A DNA stretch of 64,000 nt from Rhea pennata (GCF_028389875.1 NW_026907680.1:3224001-3288000); one strand, 5' to 3'; shown: positions 1 through 25,967, counted from the stretch's first letter. Numbers and translations are program-made. Notes: generated from the letters alone by a model not told the origin.

Positions 1-91
1 TCTTCTCTGAAGCATGGAAACATGGGCTGCCCTTGCCAGCAGCAAGAGCCTTTCCTTGGCAGCATCTCACCTCTCTTTCTCACCTTTGCAG

Positions 92-3000
92 ATGAAAATA
101 CACAGGGATTCAATCCCAACAGCTCCTAAAGCAGCTCCGATTGTGTCCCCTGCATCTCTTCCAAACATGTTCCTAAGGTGAGTACTTTCCCTTACTTCTT
201 TTCCCCCTGCCTCAGAAAGGCAGCAGCCTCTCCGCCAGGGTTTGTTAGGGCTGCAGTGCCAGGGCTGGTGAAGGCTGCTCTGAAAGTGCTTTGGGAGCAA
301 AAATTCCAAGCGGCTGGGTCCCAGTGACCTGCACGCATGCGCTGCCTTCATCTGGGCTCTGTGGGTGGGGAGAGGGTTCAGCAGAGCTCTGTGCTGCCTC
401 CCACTATGCAAGAGCTTAATGCTTGACTGCCTTGATACCTTTCTCCTTCTTCGACACTGGGTGCCCAGCAACAACCTATTGCCCATCCCTGAACACAGAG
501 TGTTCAGGTCTTATGTAGTTGGCAGGACAGCAGGTAATGATGTATTTTAGAGCCTGTCCTGGCAGATGACCCTGCTGCTCTCCTCACTGCCTGGAGAGAG
601 TCTCCCTTGGGCTCCTGGAGCTCTCCTTCAGGCATGACGTGCAGCCCCAGGTGTTTTGGTGGGAGGTGATGCTCTGATGTGGCCACACTCAGTGGGAGCC
701 CTGTGCTTCTGCTGCAGAACTGCCTTCTGCTGCAGGAGCAGGTGTGAAGCTGGTGAGGGCCAGCTGGGGACCCTACTCCCCCTGTGCTCATATCACCTCT
801 CCGCGGTGTGTATTTGCAGGCCGGTGCCAGTCACCTCAGAGTGCTCTGCACAGAGTGCAGCAGCGGGCAGGAAGAAGAAACGGAGAGAACTAGCTGCATG
901 TCCCCTGAGCGAGGGCCGTCAGAGGTCTGGCGTGGTAAGTGCTCCTCATTGAGGCCCTTCATGTGCCAGCCTGCTTTCTGCCCAGGCCTTGTGCTATGGG
1001 CGCTGTCTGTACAAGAGCCCTTCCCATGGGCTCTGCTGAGCCTTGCAAGACTTGGCCCGGGGCTTGCCTTCACAGGCACCGCTTGTGCTCCAGGTTTGCA
1101 GTATAGCTCTTGCTGCTGCGCCCTCCTTGAACACACCAGCAGAGGCACCGGGGCCCCGTTTTTGATTGCCTCTGAACTGCAGAGCCTTTCTGCAATAGAA
1201 AATTCAGTTTCTGCTCAGTTGTGTGATTAATGAGAATGGGATGTTCAGTGTCGCTAGTCTTTCCTTCAGGGCAGTAGGGTGTTTGCAGGAAGGCGCATGG
1301 GAAGGGTCAGAGCAGAGCCTGAGAAATAATCTTCCCTTCTGGGAAAAGAGACCTGCCGTAGCCCCCACTGCCCCCTCCTGTCCTCCCTGGCAGGACTGCC
1401 CTGCACATTGCCCTTGATCTTCGTCAGTGGCCCTCCCCTGCGCTGCCCTCCCTCAGTCTCTCCCTTAGGCAAGAACTGCTCTCCTGGATCAGCCTCTTGG
1501 CTCTTGCCCTTGACAAAAGCCTGCCAGAGCTTTTCCCCATTTGCCTGTATGTCCAGGGAGCAGCTATTGTGTAGAATGGAGGGGTTGCAGTGAGCAAGAG
1601 AGAAGGTTGTTTCTGCTGTTCTGAGAGGCAGCTTCTTCTCTGAACAGTGCAAACATTGGCTGCCCTTGTGAGCAGCAAGATCCTCTTCTTGGCAGCATCT
1701 CACCTGTGTTTCTCCCCTGTGCAGATGCTGGAGATGAGAGACTCGATCCTTGCAGCCACCAAAGCCCTCGATGTCCAGGCCCGTACTCCCCGCCACCATA
1801 TGTTTCCAACGTGAGTATATTTGTTGGCTCCCTAGCCTCCAGTTTAGCAAGGGAGCATCTTCTCAGCACGGGTTTGTTAGGGCTGCAGTGCCAGGGCTGG
1901 TGGAGGCACTCTGAAAGTGCTTTGGGAGCAAGACTTCCCAGCGACAGCGTCCCTGTGACCTACGGGCATGCTCTGCCTTCATGTGGGCTTTGTGGGGGGC
2001 TTTGGCCAACTCTGTGCTGGCTCCCACCACACAAGGGCTTTATTCTGGGCTGCCTTCATGCCTTTCTCCTTCTCTGTTGCTGGGTGCCCAGCAGCAATCC
2101 ATTGCCCATCCCTGAACACAGAGTCCTTGGGGCCACGGAGCAGTGGCTAATGCAGTTGACAGGACACAGGTAATGGTGTGAGTTGGAGGCTGTCCTTGTA
2201 GGGGACCCTGCTGCTCTCCTTGCTGCCTGGAGAGAAAGTCTTGCTGTGGGCACTCGGAGCTCTCCAGCGGGCACGTTGTGCAGCTGTGGGTGTTTTGGCG
2301 GGAGGTGATATCCGTGTCTGTGGATGTGATCCCCGTCAGTGGAACCCCCATGCTGCTGCTGCAGAACTGCCTTCTGCTGCAGAGGCAGGTGCCCCCCTTG
2401 GGAGCGCTGCGTGGAGTCCAAACTCCCCAGCTTCCCCGGGCTCATGCCACCTCCCTGGTGCCTATTCGCAGGATGTTTTCCACCACCCCAGAGTGTTTTG
2501 CCAAACGGCCGGCCCCAGGCGCCTGGGAACAACCGCCACGCGCTAGAGTGCGAGCTGTGTGGGCTGTGAATGAAAGCGCTCCAAAGGCAAGACGGGTAGG
2601 TGCTCCTCGCTGAGCTCCTTTGTCTGCAGAAGCATTCTTCTCTGGGACAAGAGCCCTTCCCATGGGCTCTGCTGAGCCCTGGCTGACTTGGCCCAGGGCT
2701 TGCCTTCAAAGGCACTGCTTGGGCTCTAGTTTTGCAATATAGCTCTTGCTGCTGCTCCCTCCTTGAACACTCCAGCAGAGCCCCTAGGGGCCTCTCTTTT
2801 TTTCTGGCCATGGTAGTGCTGGGGTTTTCAGTGAGAGACCATGGAGAGTTTCTGCTCAGCTGTGCGATTATTGAGATGCTTGGTGCGAATGAGAAGGGGA
2901 TGTTCAGCGTGGCTGGTCTTCCCTTCAGGGCAATAGGGTGCTGGCAGGAAGGCTCAGGAGAAAGGTCACAAAGCCTGGGCCATGTTGCGGTGCCCCTTGC

Positions 3001-4816
3001 TCTTCTGCCGCTGGGGCTGCGGAGCCCCTGCCTGCAGCAGCCGTTGTCCGGCGGGGTGCCCCAGGCCAGGCCAGAGCCAGGGGCCTGGTGATTGCCAAGG
3101 TCCTGCAGTCCCCGGATGCTGGCGAGGAGCATGTGGAGAGCAGCGGAGTGGACTTGGAAGTGGGGCACATTGCACAGTGTGGAGTTGTCTTGCAGGTGCA
3201 GGAGGGTGCTGAGAATCTGGCTGAAGAAAAGCCCAGTATTCAGAAGATCGTCCAATACCAGCTGGGAGAAGACAAGCAAGTGACCCTGAAGGTCTACTTC
3301 TCCTGCCTAGAGGAAGAGGAGGAAGGGCTGGACAGTCAAGAGGGGCCTTGCAAGACAGGGCAGGTATGTGGCAGCTCCAGGAGAAGCCTGGCAGAACTGA
3401 GGGGCAGTGAGGCAGCAAGGGGTGCCACTTGTAATCCCGGAGCCACTGTGCTGCCTAGAGCGTGCTGTGACTTTTCCTGACATGAGATTTACGTGGCTTA
3501 AAGCGTGTCACTAAGTCCCTCCCTGCAGCCCCCAGCAAAAGCCCAGCACTGCTGTGGAGCTGAAGGGCTGTGGCTGCAAATGGGAGCGGGGTTGAGGGAG
3601 TAGGGGAGGATATAAGCAGGAGGGCTCTGAGGCCGAGTGAGAGAGACAAGGTGTCAGTGCGGCTGCAGCCCCATTGCCCCATGAGCAAGCCACAGGGCTG
3701 GCCTGGGCTCAGCCTTGCCTTCCAGCCAAGGGGCAGCTGTTGAGTGCTGAGAATGGCCTCCAACAGTGGCACCTGCAAGATCTGAGCAGCTGAGCGCAAA
3801 GGGATGCTTCCAGCGTTGGTGTGCCCCTTTGCAAAGCTCCCTCTGACTGCTGAAGCCAAGATGACACAGGTACCCGCCAGTCCTGGTACCAGCAGCCTCC
3901 ACCACGGGCTGATGAGCTGTGTCCAAACAAGCTCCCATGTCCCATGACGGTGAGGCTGGCAACACCCTCAGAAGTTCCCGCAAACATCCCTGGCCCTCAC
4001 GAGTCTGCAGTCTTACTGGGCTTTCTGGCAGGGCAGAACACAGCCTGTTCTTTCTGCCTCCTTGTGCAGGGGGAAGAAGAGCCGTGTGCAGAGACACAGG
4101 CAAGCAGAAGAAAGAGCAGCAGCAGTGGCAAAGAGACCAGCAGAGCCAGTTTTAGCAGAAGACGCAGCAGCAGTGGCAGGGGCAGTATCAGCGGCAGTGT
4201 CAGCGGGAGACCCAGAGGCAGCGGCAGTGGAAGCCCCACTGCAAAAGAGAACGGCAGCCCCAGTGTCAGTAGCAGGCAGCGTGGCAGTGGCAGCGGGAGC
4301 CCCGGTGGCAGGCAGAGCGGCAGCCCCAGTGTCAGCGGCAGGGGCAGTGGAAGCCCCACTGTCAGACCAAGTGGCAGCCCCAGTGCCAGTGCCGGACAGA
4401 GTGGCAGTGGCACTGGAAGCCCCAGTGGCAGACCAAGTGGCAGCGGCAGTGGCAGTGCCAGACACAGCGGCAGCAGCAGTGGAAGCCCCAGTGGCAGACG
4501 CAGCAGCAGATCCACTGGCGGTGGCAGCGTCACTGGAAGCCCCAGTGGCGGGCACAGCGGCAGCCCAAGTGCCAGCGGCAAACACAGCGGCAGTGACAGT
4601 GGGAGCTCCAATGTTGGACACAACGGCAGCCCCACTGGCAGTGGCAGCGGCACATGAAGACCCAGTGTCAGACAGAGCATCAGCGGCAGTGGGAGCCCCA
4701 GGGGCAGCGGCAGTGGCCACAGCAGCAGCCACAACGGCAGCAGCAGCAGCAGCAGCAGCAGCAGCTCTGCTTGTGAGCCACGCGAGCACCCAGGAAGTTC
4801 TCTGAAGCTGAATTAA
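92..4816 (+). CDS. Ser/Gly-tail family gene, copy A (partial, unknown function)
   Basis: Unrecognised protein; the model is inferred from splice sites and phases. Exons: 92-177 (86 bp), 820-934 (115), 1725-1810 (86), 2472-2595 (124), 3196-3363 (168) and 4070-4816. Each 86-bp exon leaves two bases that the next exon completes, and each pair ends in phase 0, giving modules of about 70 residues (starts MKIHRDSIPT and MLEMRDSILA). Then comes a 56-residue Glu-rich exon (EEKPSIQK, LEEEEEGLDS) in phase 0, and a terminal exon starting GEEEPCAETQ that runs into Ser/Gly/Pro repeats. Position 4814-4816 is the stop conserved in other copies (end GSSLKLN), with an overlapping ATTAAA poly(A)-like signal. 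A TGA at 4655-4657 cuts this copy about 53 codons early. The 5' end probably lies before position 1. Confidence 0.55.
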
Positions 4817-5319
4817 ACCAACTGCCCCAAGTCGAGTGCCTCTTGGCTGGGTGTGTGGTGAGCTCATGCGTTTGCAGTGTGGGAGCTTTGGGGAGTCCTG
4901 AAGAGCAGAGCTGAGGAGTCAGGGCTCAGGGGCTGCTGCCAGGGCAGCTCGCCGCCGCGGTCGTGCTGTAGCTCTTTGGCTGCAGCTGTGGTGGTTGTGG
5001 CCTAGGGGTGTGCTGCGTCTTGTTGGTGCCGGGGAGAGGCATGGAGAGGGCCCTGCCATGGCCAACGCATGTCCTGGGTTCAAGGGGCCTGTGGGGAGAG
5101 GAGGAAAAAGCTGCTGTACGCCTCTGAGGGGAGGAAGTGCTTGAGCCTGGGCCCCCCTTGCTGGGGCCCAGTGCTGGCTGCATGGTGGCAGGGAACTGCC
5201 AGCTCTTGTGTGTGTCTTGGGTGCCCTTGAGTGCTGGGCTTTTGCAGGCGTGAGGGAAAGAAGGCGGGTGCCCAGGGCCAGAAGGGGAAGCGGCCACCCC
5301 GGAGGCTTCGTGCCAGCAG
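4817..5319 (+). other. Downstream flank of family copy A
   Basis: Sequence following the family poly(A)-like signal; it recurs at about 60,806-61,330 (plus) and 26,490-27,010 (minus), and partly at 41.6-42.1 kb. Several frames are open on both strands because it is GC-rich. No convincing gene seen. Confidence 0.4.
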
Positions 5320-5570
5320 AGTCCATGGCCACCTGGGCTGTAGCACCCGGGAACTAGTGGAGTTGCAGAGACCGAGGGCAGGTAGGAAGGAGGGCAGCAG
5401 AGCCCAGAGGCTGGCCTTGAGGCGAGCAGGCTTCCCCTTCTGCAGAGACCTGCTAGGGGGACGCCAGGGGAGGCAGCTCAGAAGGGCAAAGGAGCTCAAG
5501 AAAGCTGGCAGGCCTTTAAGCTGCTGAAGGAGAGCCTCCTCCAAGTGCCACTCTGCTCCACCTTCACACT
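5320..5570 (+). mobile_element. Old CR1 LINE fragment (ORF2 endonuclease end)
   Basis: The translation keeps the order LGCSTRELVEL, RRAGFPFCRDLLGG and GAQESWQAFK, matching the CR1 ORF2 region LGCSDHEMVEF - RRA.FGLF.DLL - GAQESW. It is flanked by splice-like sites (ttttgcag at 5,238-5,245; gtagga about 5,383; ctgcag about 5,446). Confidence 0.7.
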
Positions 5571-5855
5571 CCAGCAAGCCCAAGTCAGGGCAAAGCCTAC
5601 GGCCCCTCACTAGCAATGGCGATTCTGGAGGACCAGGCTTCATCGGTCCATCTGGTACGTGCGCATCTGCAAATGCAGGAGCTTTGCTTGAGAGCCTGCT
5701 CAGGGAGACTTTCATCAGCACTTCATGAGCATCGAGTCCCCTTCTCTCTGCAGACTGACAAGGCTCGGTAAGGATCTGCACCTCAGACCAGCTTCTAGCC
5801 TCTTTGTCCTCCACACATTTTCCATTACCCCCACAGCAGGAGCTGCGAGAGAAAG

Positions 5856-6305
5856 AGCACATCACAGAATCATCGAAGGATGGAGGTTGGAAGGGGCCTC
5901 TGGAGATCATCTCGTCCAGCCCCCCTGCTCAAGCAGGGTCACCTACAGCACACTGCACAGGATCACCACCAGGCAGCCTCTGAATGTCTCCAGAGAAGGA
6001 AACTCCACTACCTCTCTGGACAACCTTTCCAATGCTCGGTCACTCTCACCAGAAAGACGTTTTTCCTCAGAGTCAGGTGGAGCTCCCTGTGTTCTTGTTC
6101 GTGCCCACTGCCGCTTCTCCTAACACTTGGCACCACAGAAAAGAGCCCGCTCCCATCCTCTTGACACCCTCCCTTGAGGTATTTGTAGACATGGGTAAGA
6201 TCTCCTCTCAGGCTTCTCTTCTGGAGGCTAAACAAGCGCAGCCCTTACAGCCTTTCCTCCTTAGAGAGATGACCCAGCCTTCTAACCATCTTCATAGCAG
6301 TACAT
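5856..6305 (-). mobile_element. CR1 LINE 3' end
   Basis: Reverse-complement CR1 3' consensus: starts with cacagaatcatcgaaggatg, then ggagatcatctcgtcc and caagcagggtcacct. Much shorter versions occur at the equivalent places in the arms (25,876-25,967 and 61,849-61,940). Confidence 0.9.
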
Positions 6306-9300
6306 AAACTCTGGCAAGTCCTGTGGAGAAGACTGCAGACATCCAAGATGCATGTGCCCATTTTCTCCACAAACATGGAGGTTCTGCTTGCAGACTGCAG
6401 CTCACGCAGTACTTGAGGCCAGGGTTCCGAGAGCTGCAGCCCGCAGTGGGAGAAGAGGCCTTTGCTGTCTTTGGGCTCATTCCTCAGCTCTGTGCTTGCG
6501 TCCTATTTTCTGCCAGATTCTGCTCTTGCACCTCCCATCCCTGAGGGGAAGACAAATGGAACAAGCCTGCCCTTCAAAGGTAGGACTCTGAGAGACAAAA
6601 AGAGGTTGCTCTTGCAAACAAAGCAGCAAGCGGAGGGAGCCAGAGCTCCTGTGCTGGGAAACACGAGGCATTAGACAGATCTCATCCAAAGCTGGTGTCC
6701 TTTGATGGCTTTGCCATGGATGCCGAGGGAGTGAAGAGGCTTAGGCCAACAGCTTTGCAGAGCAGGAGCAGAGAGCACTGGCTCCAATCACATGGTGTTT
6801 CAGCACAGGCTGCAGCAGCAGCAAGTAGGCACAGAACAGCAAAGAATGCACTGATTGCCCCAACAGGGTCTTCTTCCAGCAGCCTGGGGCCTGGGAGCTT
6901 CCTCAGCCAGAGGCAGGAGACACAAAGCCTTTGTCCGCTTGGTCCTTCCAGAAGCGCACCCCCACCTTGGGCTGAAAGCACACCGCCAACCTGTGGCAGG
7001 GCCAGATGCAGCTCCTTGCTTGGCTTCTCTCTTCCTCTTCAAAGCACTTCTGCTGGGCTTCTTCTCACCTCCGCACGGCAAGGAGATTTGGCTTTCAGCG
7101 ACCTCTCTCTTGCCTCTCCTTCCTGACCAAGAGCTGTTAGCTCACAGCCTGCCCCGGTGCATGCAAAGTTCAGATGTGGTCATTTACTCCCCAAGAGGCC
7201 TTACTCCTCCTGCAGCAAATACCCTCTGGCACTTTATTGCCCAGCCATTCCCTGTGCTTTGGTCCTTCTGTAGCTCTTATTTGGGGAGCCTAAAACATGG
7301 AGAGGAATGAGTGGTTCTGGTTTTGGTTTGTTTGAAAAGATTGATCCCTACCAGAAGCAAGCAAGGCAGAAAGACATCTTGGGCTGGCCTTTTCCTCCAG
7401 ACCTTGTTTGTCACAGCAGAGAGTCAGCTGCCCGTATGGGAGCATGATTTGGATCGGAAAAGGGTGCGGGAACTCCTCATCACAAAGGCCTTAAGCCATA
7501 CTGGGGAGCCAAAGTCCTCAGCGAAAGCCCACAATTTTCTCAGCCCGGTCTTCAAGTATGGCCTCAGAAGGCAAGTGGGCCTCTTGGCATGCTGGGCTGC
7601 CACCTTCAGCAGGAGCTCTCCTGGACGGGCTGAGTTCTTGCTTTTCTCTTTACTCATACAATTTCAAGAAGAAAACAAGAACTCCCCAGCAGTGTCCCCG
7701 TCCACACTGAGACAACTGTGGCTCCTAAGGGCACCATTTGCAGAAGGGCCCAGGAAGAGTCTGCATAGGTATTGTCAGAGAAGGAAAGCTCCTCAGATCC
7801 ACTGGAGATGTGGGCCTTCCACTCGTGTATGCAGTGTGCTTCCCAGGCTCTGACAAAGGAAAGTTATGGGCGGGGGAGGAGGGCAAACTGGTTCCTCTGG
7901 AGTCCCTGCTTTGTGACAGGACCTATTTCAAAGCACGGAGATCATCAGAGAGGTCCTTTTTGCTCTAGGATCTTTTCCTCACCCAGCCCTGTGATTTGTT
8001 TCTCTACAGCTTTTAACATTTGCTGGCGTGTCCACAAACCTATTGCCTAACACTAGCATTTTTGAATGTCATCCCGTACTGACTGGGAGCAATGTCATTT
8101 ATTGGCTTCTGAGACTTTATCTGATTGTGCTCGATGCAGGAAGACACTGAGGGTCTTCTTGGTTGGTTTACATAGTCCTGTAGAGGAGTTTCCCTGGAAA
8201 AAAGGAAGTTTCGACAGGGCAAGTGGTACCCGTGTGTGTGTTTGTGTATGCATATACATCTCCATCGAGAAGGCTCAGCAGAAAGCGGCTAAAAGATTTG
8301 TCCTCCATAAAACTGCCTTTCTGAGCTGTGAAGGAAGATGGGACGCTCGGAGACAGAGAGACCTGCAGGGGTCCAGGTTGGCCAATGGTGTAAGTAGATA
8401 TGGTCGGTGGGTTTTCTGAAAACGTGTGGGGCATATCACAGAATCACAGAATGGGTAAGGTTGGAAGGGACCTCAGGAGATCATCTAGTCCTACCTCCCT
8501 GCTTAAGCAGGGTCACCTCGACCATGTTAGACAGGGTTGCATCCGGGCAGGGTCTGAATCTCCCCAGAGAAGGAGACTCCACAACATCTCTGGGAAACCT
8601 CTCCCAGTGCTCAGTCACTCTCACAGGAAAGAAATTCCTCCTCATATTGAGGCGGAGCTTCCGCTGGTTCAGTTTGTGCCCGTTGCCTCTTGTCCTGTTG
8701 CATGGCACTAGTGAAAAGAGTTCGGCCCCATCCCTTTGACGGGTATATTCAGTGGAATTTCCTTCACTCTCTTTCAAGAGCATGTTGAGTGATAATCAAA
8801 CACAAAAAATCAAATGTCTTCCTCTGTGTGGGCCCCTTTCATTTTGATTTCCTCTGAGGGCTTTACATCTCTCTACATTTTTGCACCGTCCAGTCTCATG
8901 TACTATTTATTTCCACAAACACTTTGGGCTACGTGTTCTGGAATACTAACACTGGATTTTTTTTCCCCCTCTCCCAGGTGCAGGTGAAGTTGGAAGTGCA
9001 TGTGTTGGCCTCCAGGCATCTACTGAAGGATCTGCAGCAAATGCCACTTCCTAGGGTAATACAGAGGCATTGTGATATTCTGAGCAGAAAGGATGTGACC
9101 GGCACAAAAGACTATGCAAAGCTGGTGAAAAATATTTGCTTTACACAGCATGGTAATGGTTTCCCACTAAATGGTCTGGCTGTGAGAAATCCTTGCCACA
9201 GGCTGAACCTAAACTCCAAGGGGTTTCAAAAGTTGCCAGGCACACTGCACTTCCCTCTAACAAGCCTGCAGGGATACGGAGCTTGTCTGGCACCGTAAAG

Positions 9301-9850
9301 TCCATGTCCCTTCTACTGTGAGTAACCAACTGGCTAACCTTTCTTCTGCAGCTTGGTGGAGCTGCCTAAGTATTTTGTATGGAAGCACACGTGTGGTCTT
9401 GCTCAAGTCATGTGCTGCCTTTTAGCCAAAGCAGTCCCTCTGCTCCCTTCCATTCTCGTCCTGCTACAGACATGTAGCGTTTTCAGCGTTCTCTTAGCAC
9501 TGAGCACATTGCTCCTGGATCTGTTCTGTGTCCCCTACTTCAGTCCTCCTGCAGTGGAAAACCCTGTAGTGCAGCCCAGCATGGCCACTGGCAGGCACAA
9601 GGCTTTGATGCTGAGTGTGAGGGCACTTGTGCCTTGCACCCGGGAGCCTCGCAGCAGGAAAATGGTGTCAGTGCTGACAGGGAGGTGATTCCAGCCACAC
9701 CCACTTGGAAGCCAGGAGGAGGAACCTTGCTGCTGCTTCTGCTAGTGAGCTCACATGCGCCTCAAGACCTGAGAGGCCACCAGTGGCCACAAGGCTGCTG
9801 TTAGTGCCTAGGAGGGCACAACCAGCCCGAGGAAGCAGCAGGGGTGTTGG
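6306..9850. repeat. Duplicon shared with palindrome arms (about 32.9-38.3 kb)
   Basis: Collinear with 32,860-38,350 (plus) and with the mirror in the right arm, except that it lacks 34,018-35,950 and about 37,178-38,100 and has its own CR1 at 8,436-8,745. It contains several exon-like open frames present in all three copies (for example 9353-9688 plus, 9141-9329 minus, 7311-7853 plus). No recognised gene. Confidence 0.85.
8436..8745 (-). mobile_element. CR1 LINE 3' end, present only in this copy
   Basis: cacagaatcacagaatgggt, then gagatcatctagtcc and the usual 3' tail in reverse. The arms read straight from gcatat to cagtggaa at this place (36,334 and mirror), so the element inserted after the copies separated. 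Confidence 0.9.
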
Positions 9851-10381
9851 TGTTAGAGAAATACTGTGGGAAAAACCTTGCAAATAGTTAACAAGACTCA
9901 AGGACACGGGGGAGAGAAAAACAGTACTGCAAAGGATAACCAGCTCCGGCTAAATGACCTTCATGAAACCACAACGCTGTAAAGATTGTGAGGAGTAGGT
10001 AAGACAAAAAGATCAGAATAACCCAGAAGTGACCTTAGGTTCATTAAGGCTTATTAACATACTAAACTTCACACCCCTAAATGAATAATGAGATGGAAAT
10101 GACATGATAATGATGTTACCGCCTCTTCTTTGCTTCCTGTGCTAATTAACAAGAATGTGAAAGCGCAAGCGCAGAGCGATTACCTGAGGTAATGAAACTG
10201 TAACCAATAGAAAGATTTGTATAAAATACTCCCTGAAAAGCGTGTGTAAATCAAGAATGAGAGGGGGAGGAGGTGTGTTAGATTTGTGGATTTACCACCT
10301 AGCCCCCATCTCTGCGCAGAAATGAAATAAACGAATATCTCGACCCTGTGTGTCTATTGGTTGCTTGCACACCGGGTAACA
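9851..10381 (+). mobile_element. Solo-LTR-like element (endogenous retroviral)
   Basis: 531 bp with terminal inverted TGTTA...TAACA, a TATA box (tataaaa at 10220-10226), an upstream ccaat (10204-10208) and a poly(A) signal (aataaa at 10326-10331), the usual U3-R-U5 order. No internal retroviral genes follow. It starts exactly where homology to the arms (ggggtgttgg) ends; a target-site duplication cannot be tested because the far side is unique. Confidence 0.65.
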
Positions 10382-11804
10382 GAACCCAGATTTTGGGACA
10401 ACAGTATCGCAGTTTTACCCCTCTGTTTAAAAAAATAAACCACACCAACTTCTAACGCCCTTTTTGATTTGCCTGAATTTGCAATGCATCCCCCCCTTAA
10501 AAAGCGGGGCCCGCTCTATGAAACAAAGGCAAGTGTTTTCCCCCAAAAGCCAATTCCGCAGAAGGGGAACGGCGGCACGTGCAGGCGTGGTGAGACGCTC
10601 GCGCAGGCGTCGTTCCGCAGCGGGGACGTTCCACTGCTGCCCGAGCTTTGAGACCGTCACTGCAACGGGAACCGCAGCTTGGCCGGCGGCCCCAGAGCTT
10701 GACTCGTTCCCGAGAAGCCGGAGGCTCTGGCCAGGCGGCGGCCGCTTGCCCCCAGGGGAAAAAAAGAGAAAAAAGCCATTTCTGGGCACGCTCTGGTGAG
10801 GCAGCAGGAACTTCGGGATGTTCCCCGAAGTTCCTGGGATGAGCCCACGCAGGTGTATCCACTCTGGTTTCATGTGGGGATGCTGAAGCCACAGGCCAGT
10901 CTGCAAAGCCCTAAAAGTAAGGAGCTGCTAGCAGAAAAGCTAATGTGAGAAATAAAAGAATTTTTAAAAAATTAAAAAGCAAAGGCAGGGTAACGTTCTA
11001 GTCGTACACAATCACCCACAACATCTTCTGTCTCGTAAGATGGTCACATTCGAATGGTATGGTTATTTTGTTTTGTTTTAAATCTATTTTAAAAATACCT
11101 ACTGAAACCAGCAAGTCAAAAATTTTTCTCTTTCCCTTATATCTGCGGTGGAGACACCTGAAGCATCCAGAGAGGTCACAAAATCCAATTATTCCAATGA
11201 GCAGGGATAAAAGACAACGTCCTTTCAGATCGCATGTAATTAAATTAACCAAAAATCAGTGTAAGCGCTAACTTGGCGCCTGTTATACCCCTCTGGAATC
11301 TCTTGGATCTTGTGAATCCGGCAGTTGTCCGTGTTGCAGTAACTGTCTTTTCAAGGGACTGCTCACCAGCGAGCGGCTGGGTACAACTGCGGGAGACACG
11401 TCCCAGCTGCGCTGTTGCATTCCACCCTCAAACGCGGCAAGCGCGGGTTCATTGCTGAGCCCTGCGGTCAGTTAAGCTCTTTAGAGTGCTTGAAGAGTAA
11501 ATGCAACAGAAATAGCAAGGGGGGTTTAAATACGATTTGTTAAGGTGAGGAGCCAAATAGAAAAGACCTGCCTGGAGTTCCTGTTTAGATACATTTCATC
11601 AGTAAAAAACAATACAACGTTTTACAGAGTATCCTCCCCAAAACTGTACAGAAATTACAAACATTTCCCCTCTGTCCATAAAGCAGAGTTTAAATTATCC
11701 CATTTCATAGTCCATATTCAAGGCAACAAGTGAAACGATGCTGCTCAGCTCGTCTTGTCGGAGAAGCAGGATCGTTCTTCTGAGCTGCAGTCCTGCTAGA
11801 GATG
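10382..11804. other. Unique region and TMEM209 3' flank
   Basis: Contains a small CpG-rich patch at about 10,555-10,760 of unknown role, and the presumed TMEM209 3' UTR on the minus strand just below 11,805. I saw no canonical poly(A) signal and no further gene. Confidence 0.4.
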
Positions 11805-25400
<13,596 letters not shown>

Positions 25401-25875
25401 GCCTGCCCGACCCGGCCGCAAGCGGCGCCAGGCGCCATGGCGGCCCCAGCGCGGCGGCCGCGACGCCCCCCGCGCCCTGCCGCCCGCCTTGGCTGCCACC
25501 GGCCGTGCCCACACCCGGCCGTACTCTTCCCCTGCTCGGCTCCCACTACGGCCACGTGCGGGCACACCCCGCGGCTGCCCCACGCCAGAGCCTGGCCAAA
25601 TGTGTTGCTCCTGCCTGCAAACCTCACCATGAGGAGCAGGGAGGAATAAAAGCACCGCTGGACGATGAAAGGGAGCACAACGAGTTACAGCAGACCGCTC
25701 TGTGAGCGCGGGCCAGCGGACAACCTCAGCTGCTCCAAAACCCTTCCTGCCTTTGCCTCAGATCCCAAGCACCAACCTGAAAGGAAGAAAGCCTAAAAAA
25801 GGAGATTAACTACAAGCCTAGACCGCACAGTTATCGATAAACACAGTGTCTAACGCTTGGCCACTCTGTGCAGTG

Positions 25876-25967
25876 TGCTGTAGGTGACCCTGCTTTAGCA
25901 GGGGGGGTTGGACGAGATGATCTCCAGAGGCCCCTTCCAACCTCCACCCTTCGATGATTCTGTGATG
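25876..25967 (+). mobile_element. CR1 3' terminal stub (left arm)
   Basis: taggtgaccctgctttagca then gacgagatgatctccagagg and gattctgtgat, the CR1 3' end. The mirror is at 61,849-61,940. Confidence 0.85.

Noticed and set aside
2056-3279. 407-codon minus-strand frame including a Leu-rich stretch over 3,000-3,279
   Set aside because: Attractive (LVLDDLLNTGLFF), but the opposite strand has splice sites with phase-0 links to neighbouring exons in copy A and the arms. Kept as antisense, though not fully excluded.
3997-4867. Antisense Leu/Pro- and Ala-rich frames over the copy A terminal exon
   Set aside because: Shadow of the repeat; the plus-strand Ser/Gly frame keeps phase with the upstream exon and the shared C-terminal end in three copies.
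9851-10381. Full endogenous retrovirus next to the LTR
   Set aside because: No gag, pol or env frames on either side; only an LTR-like unit is supported.
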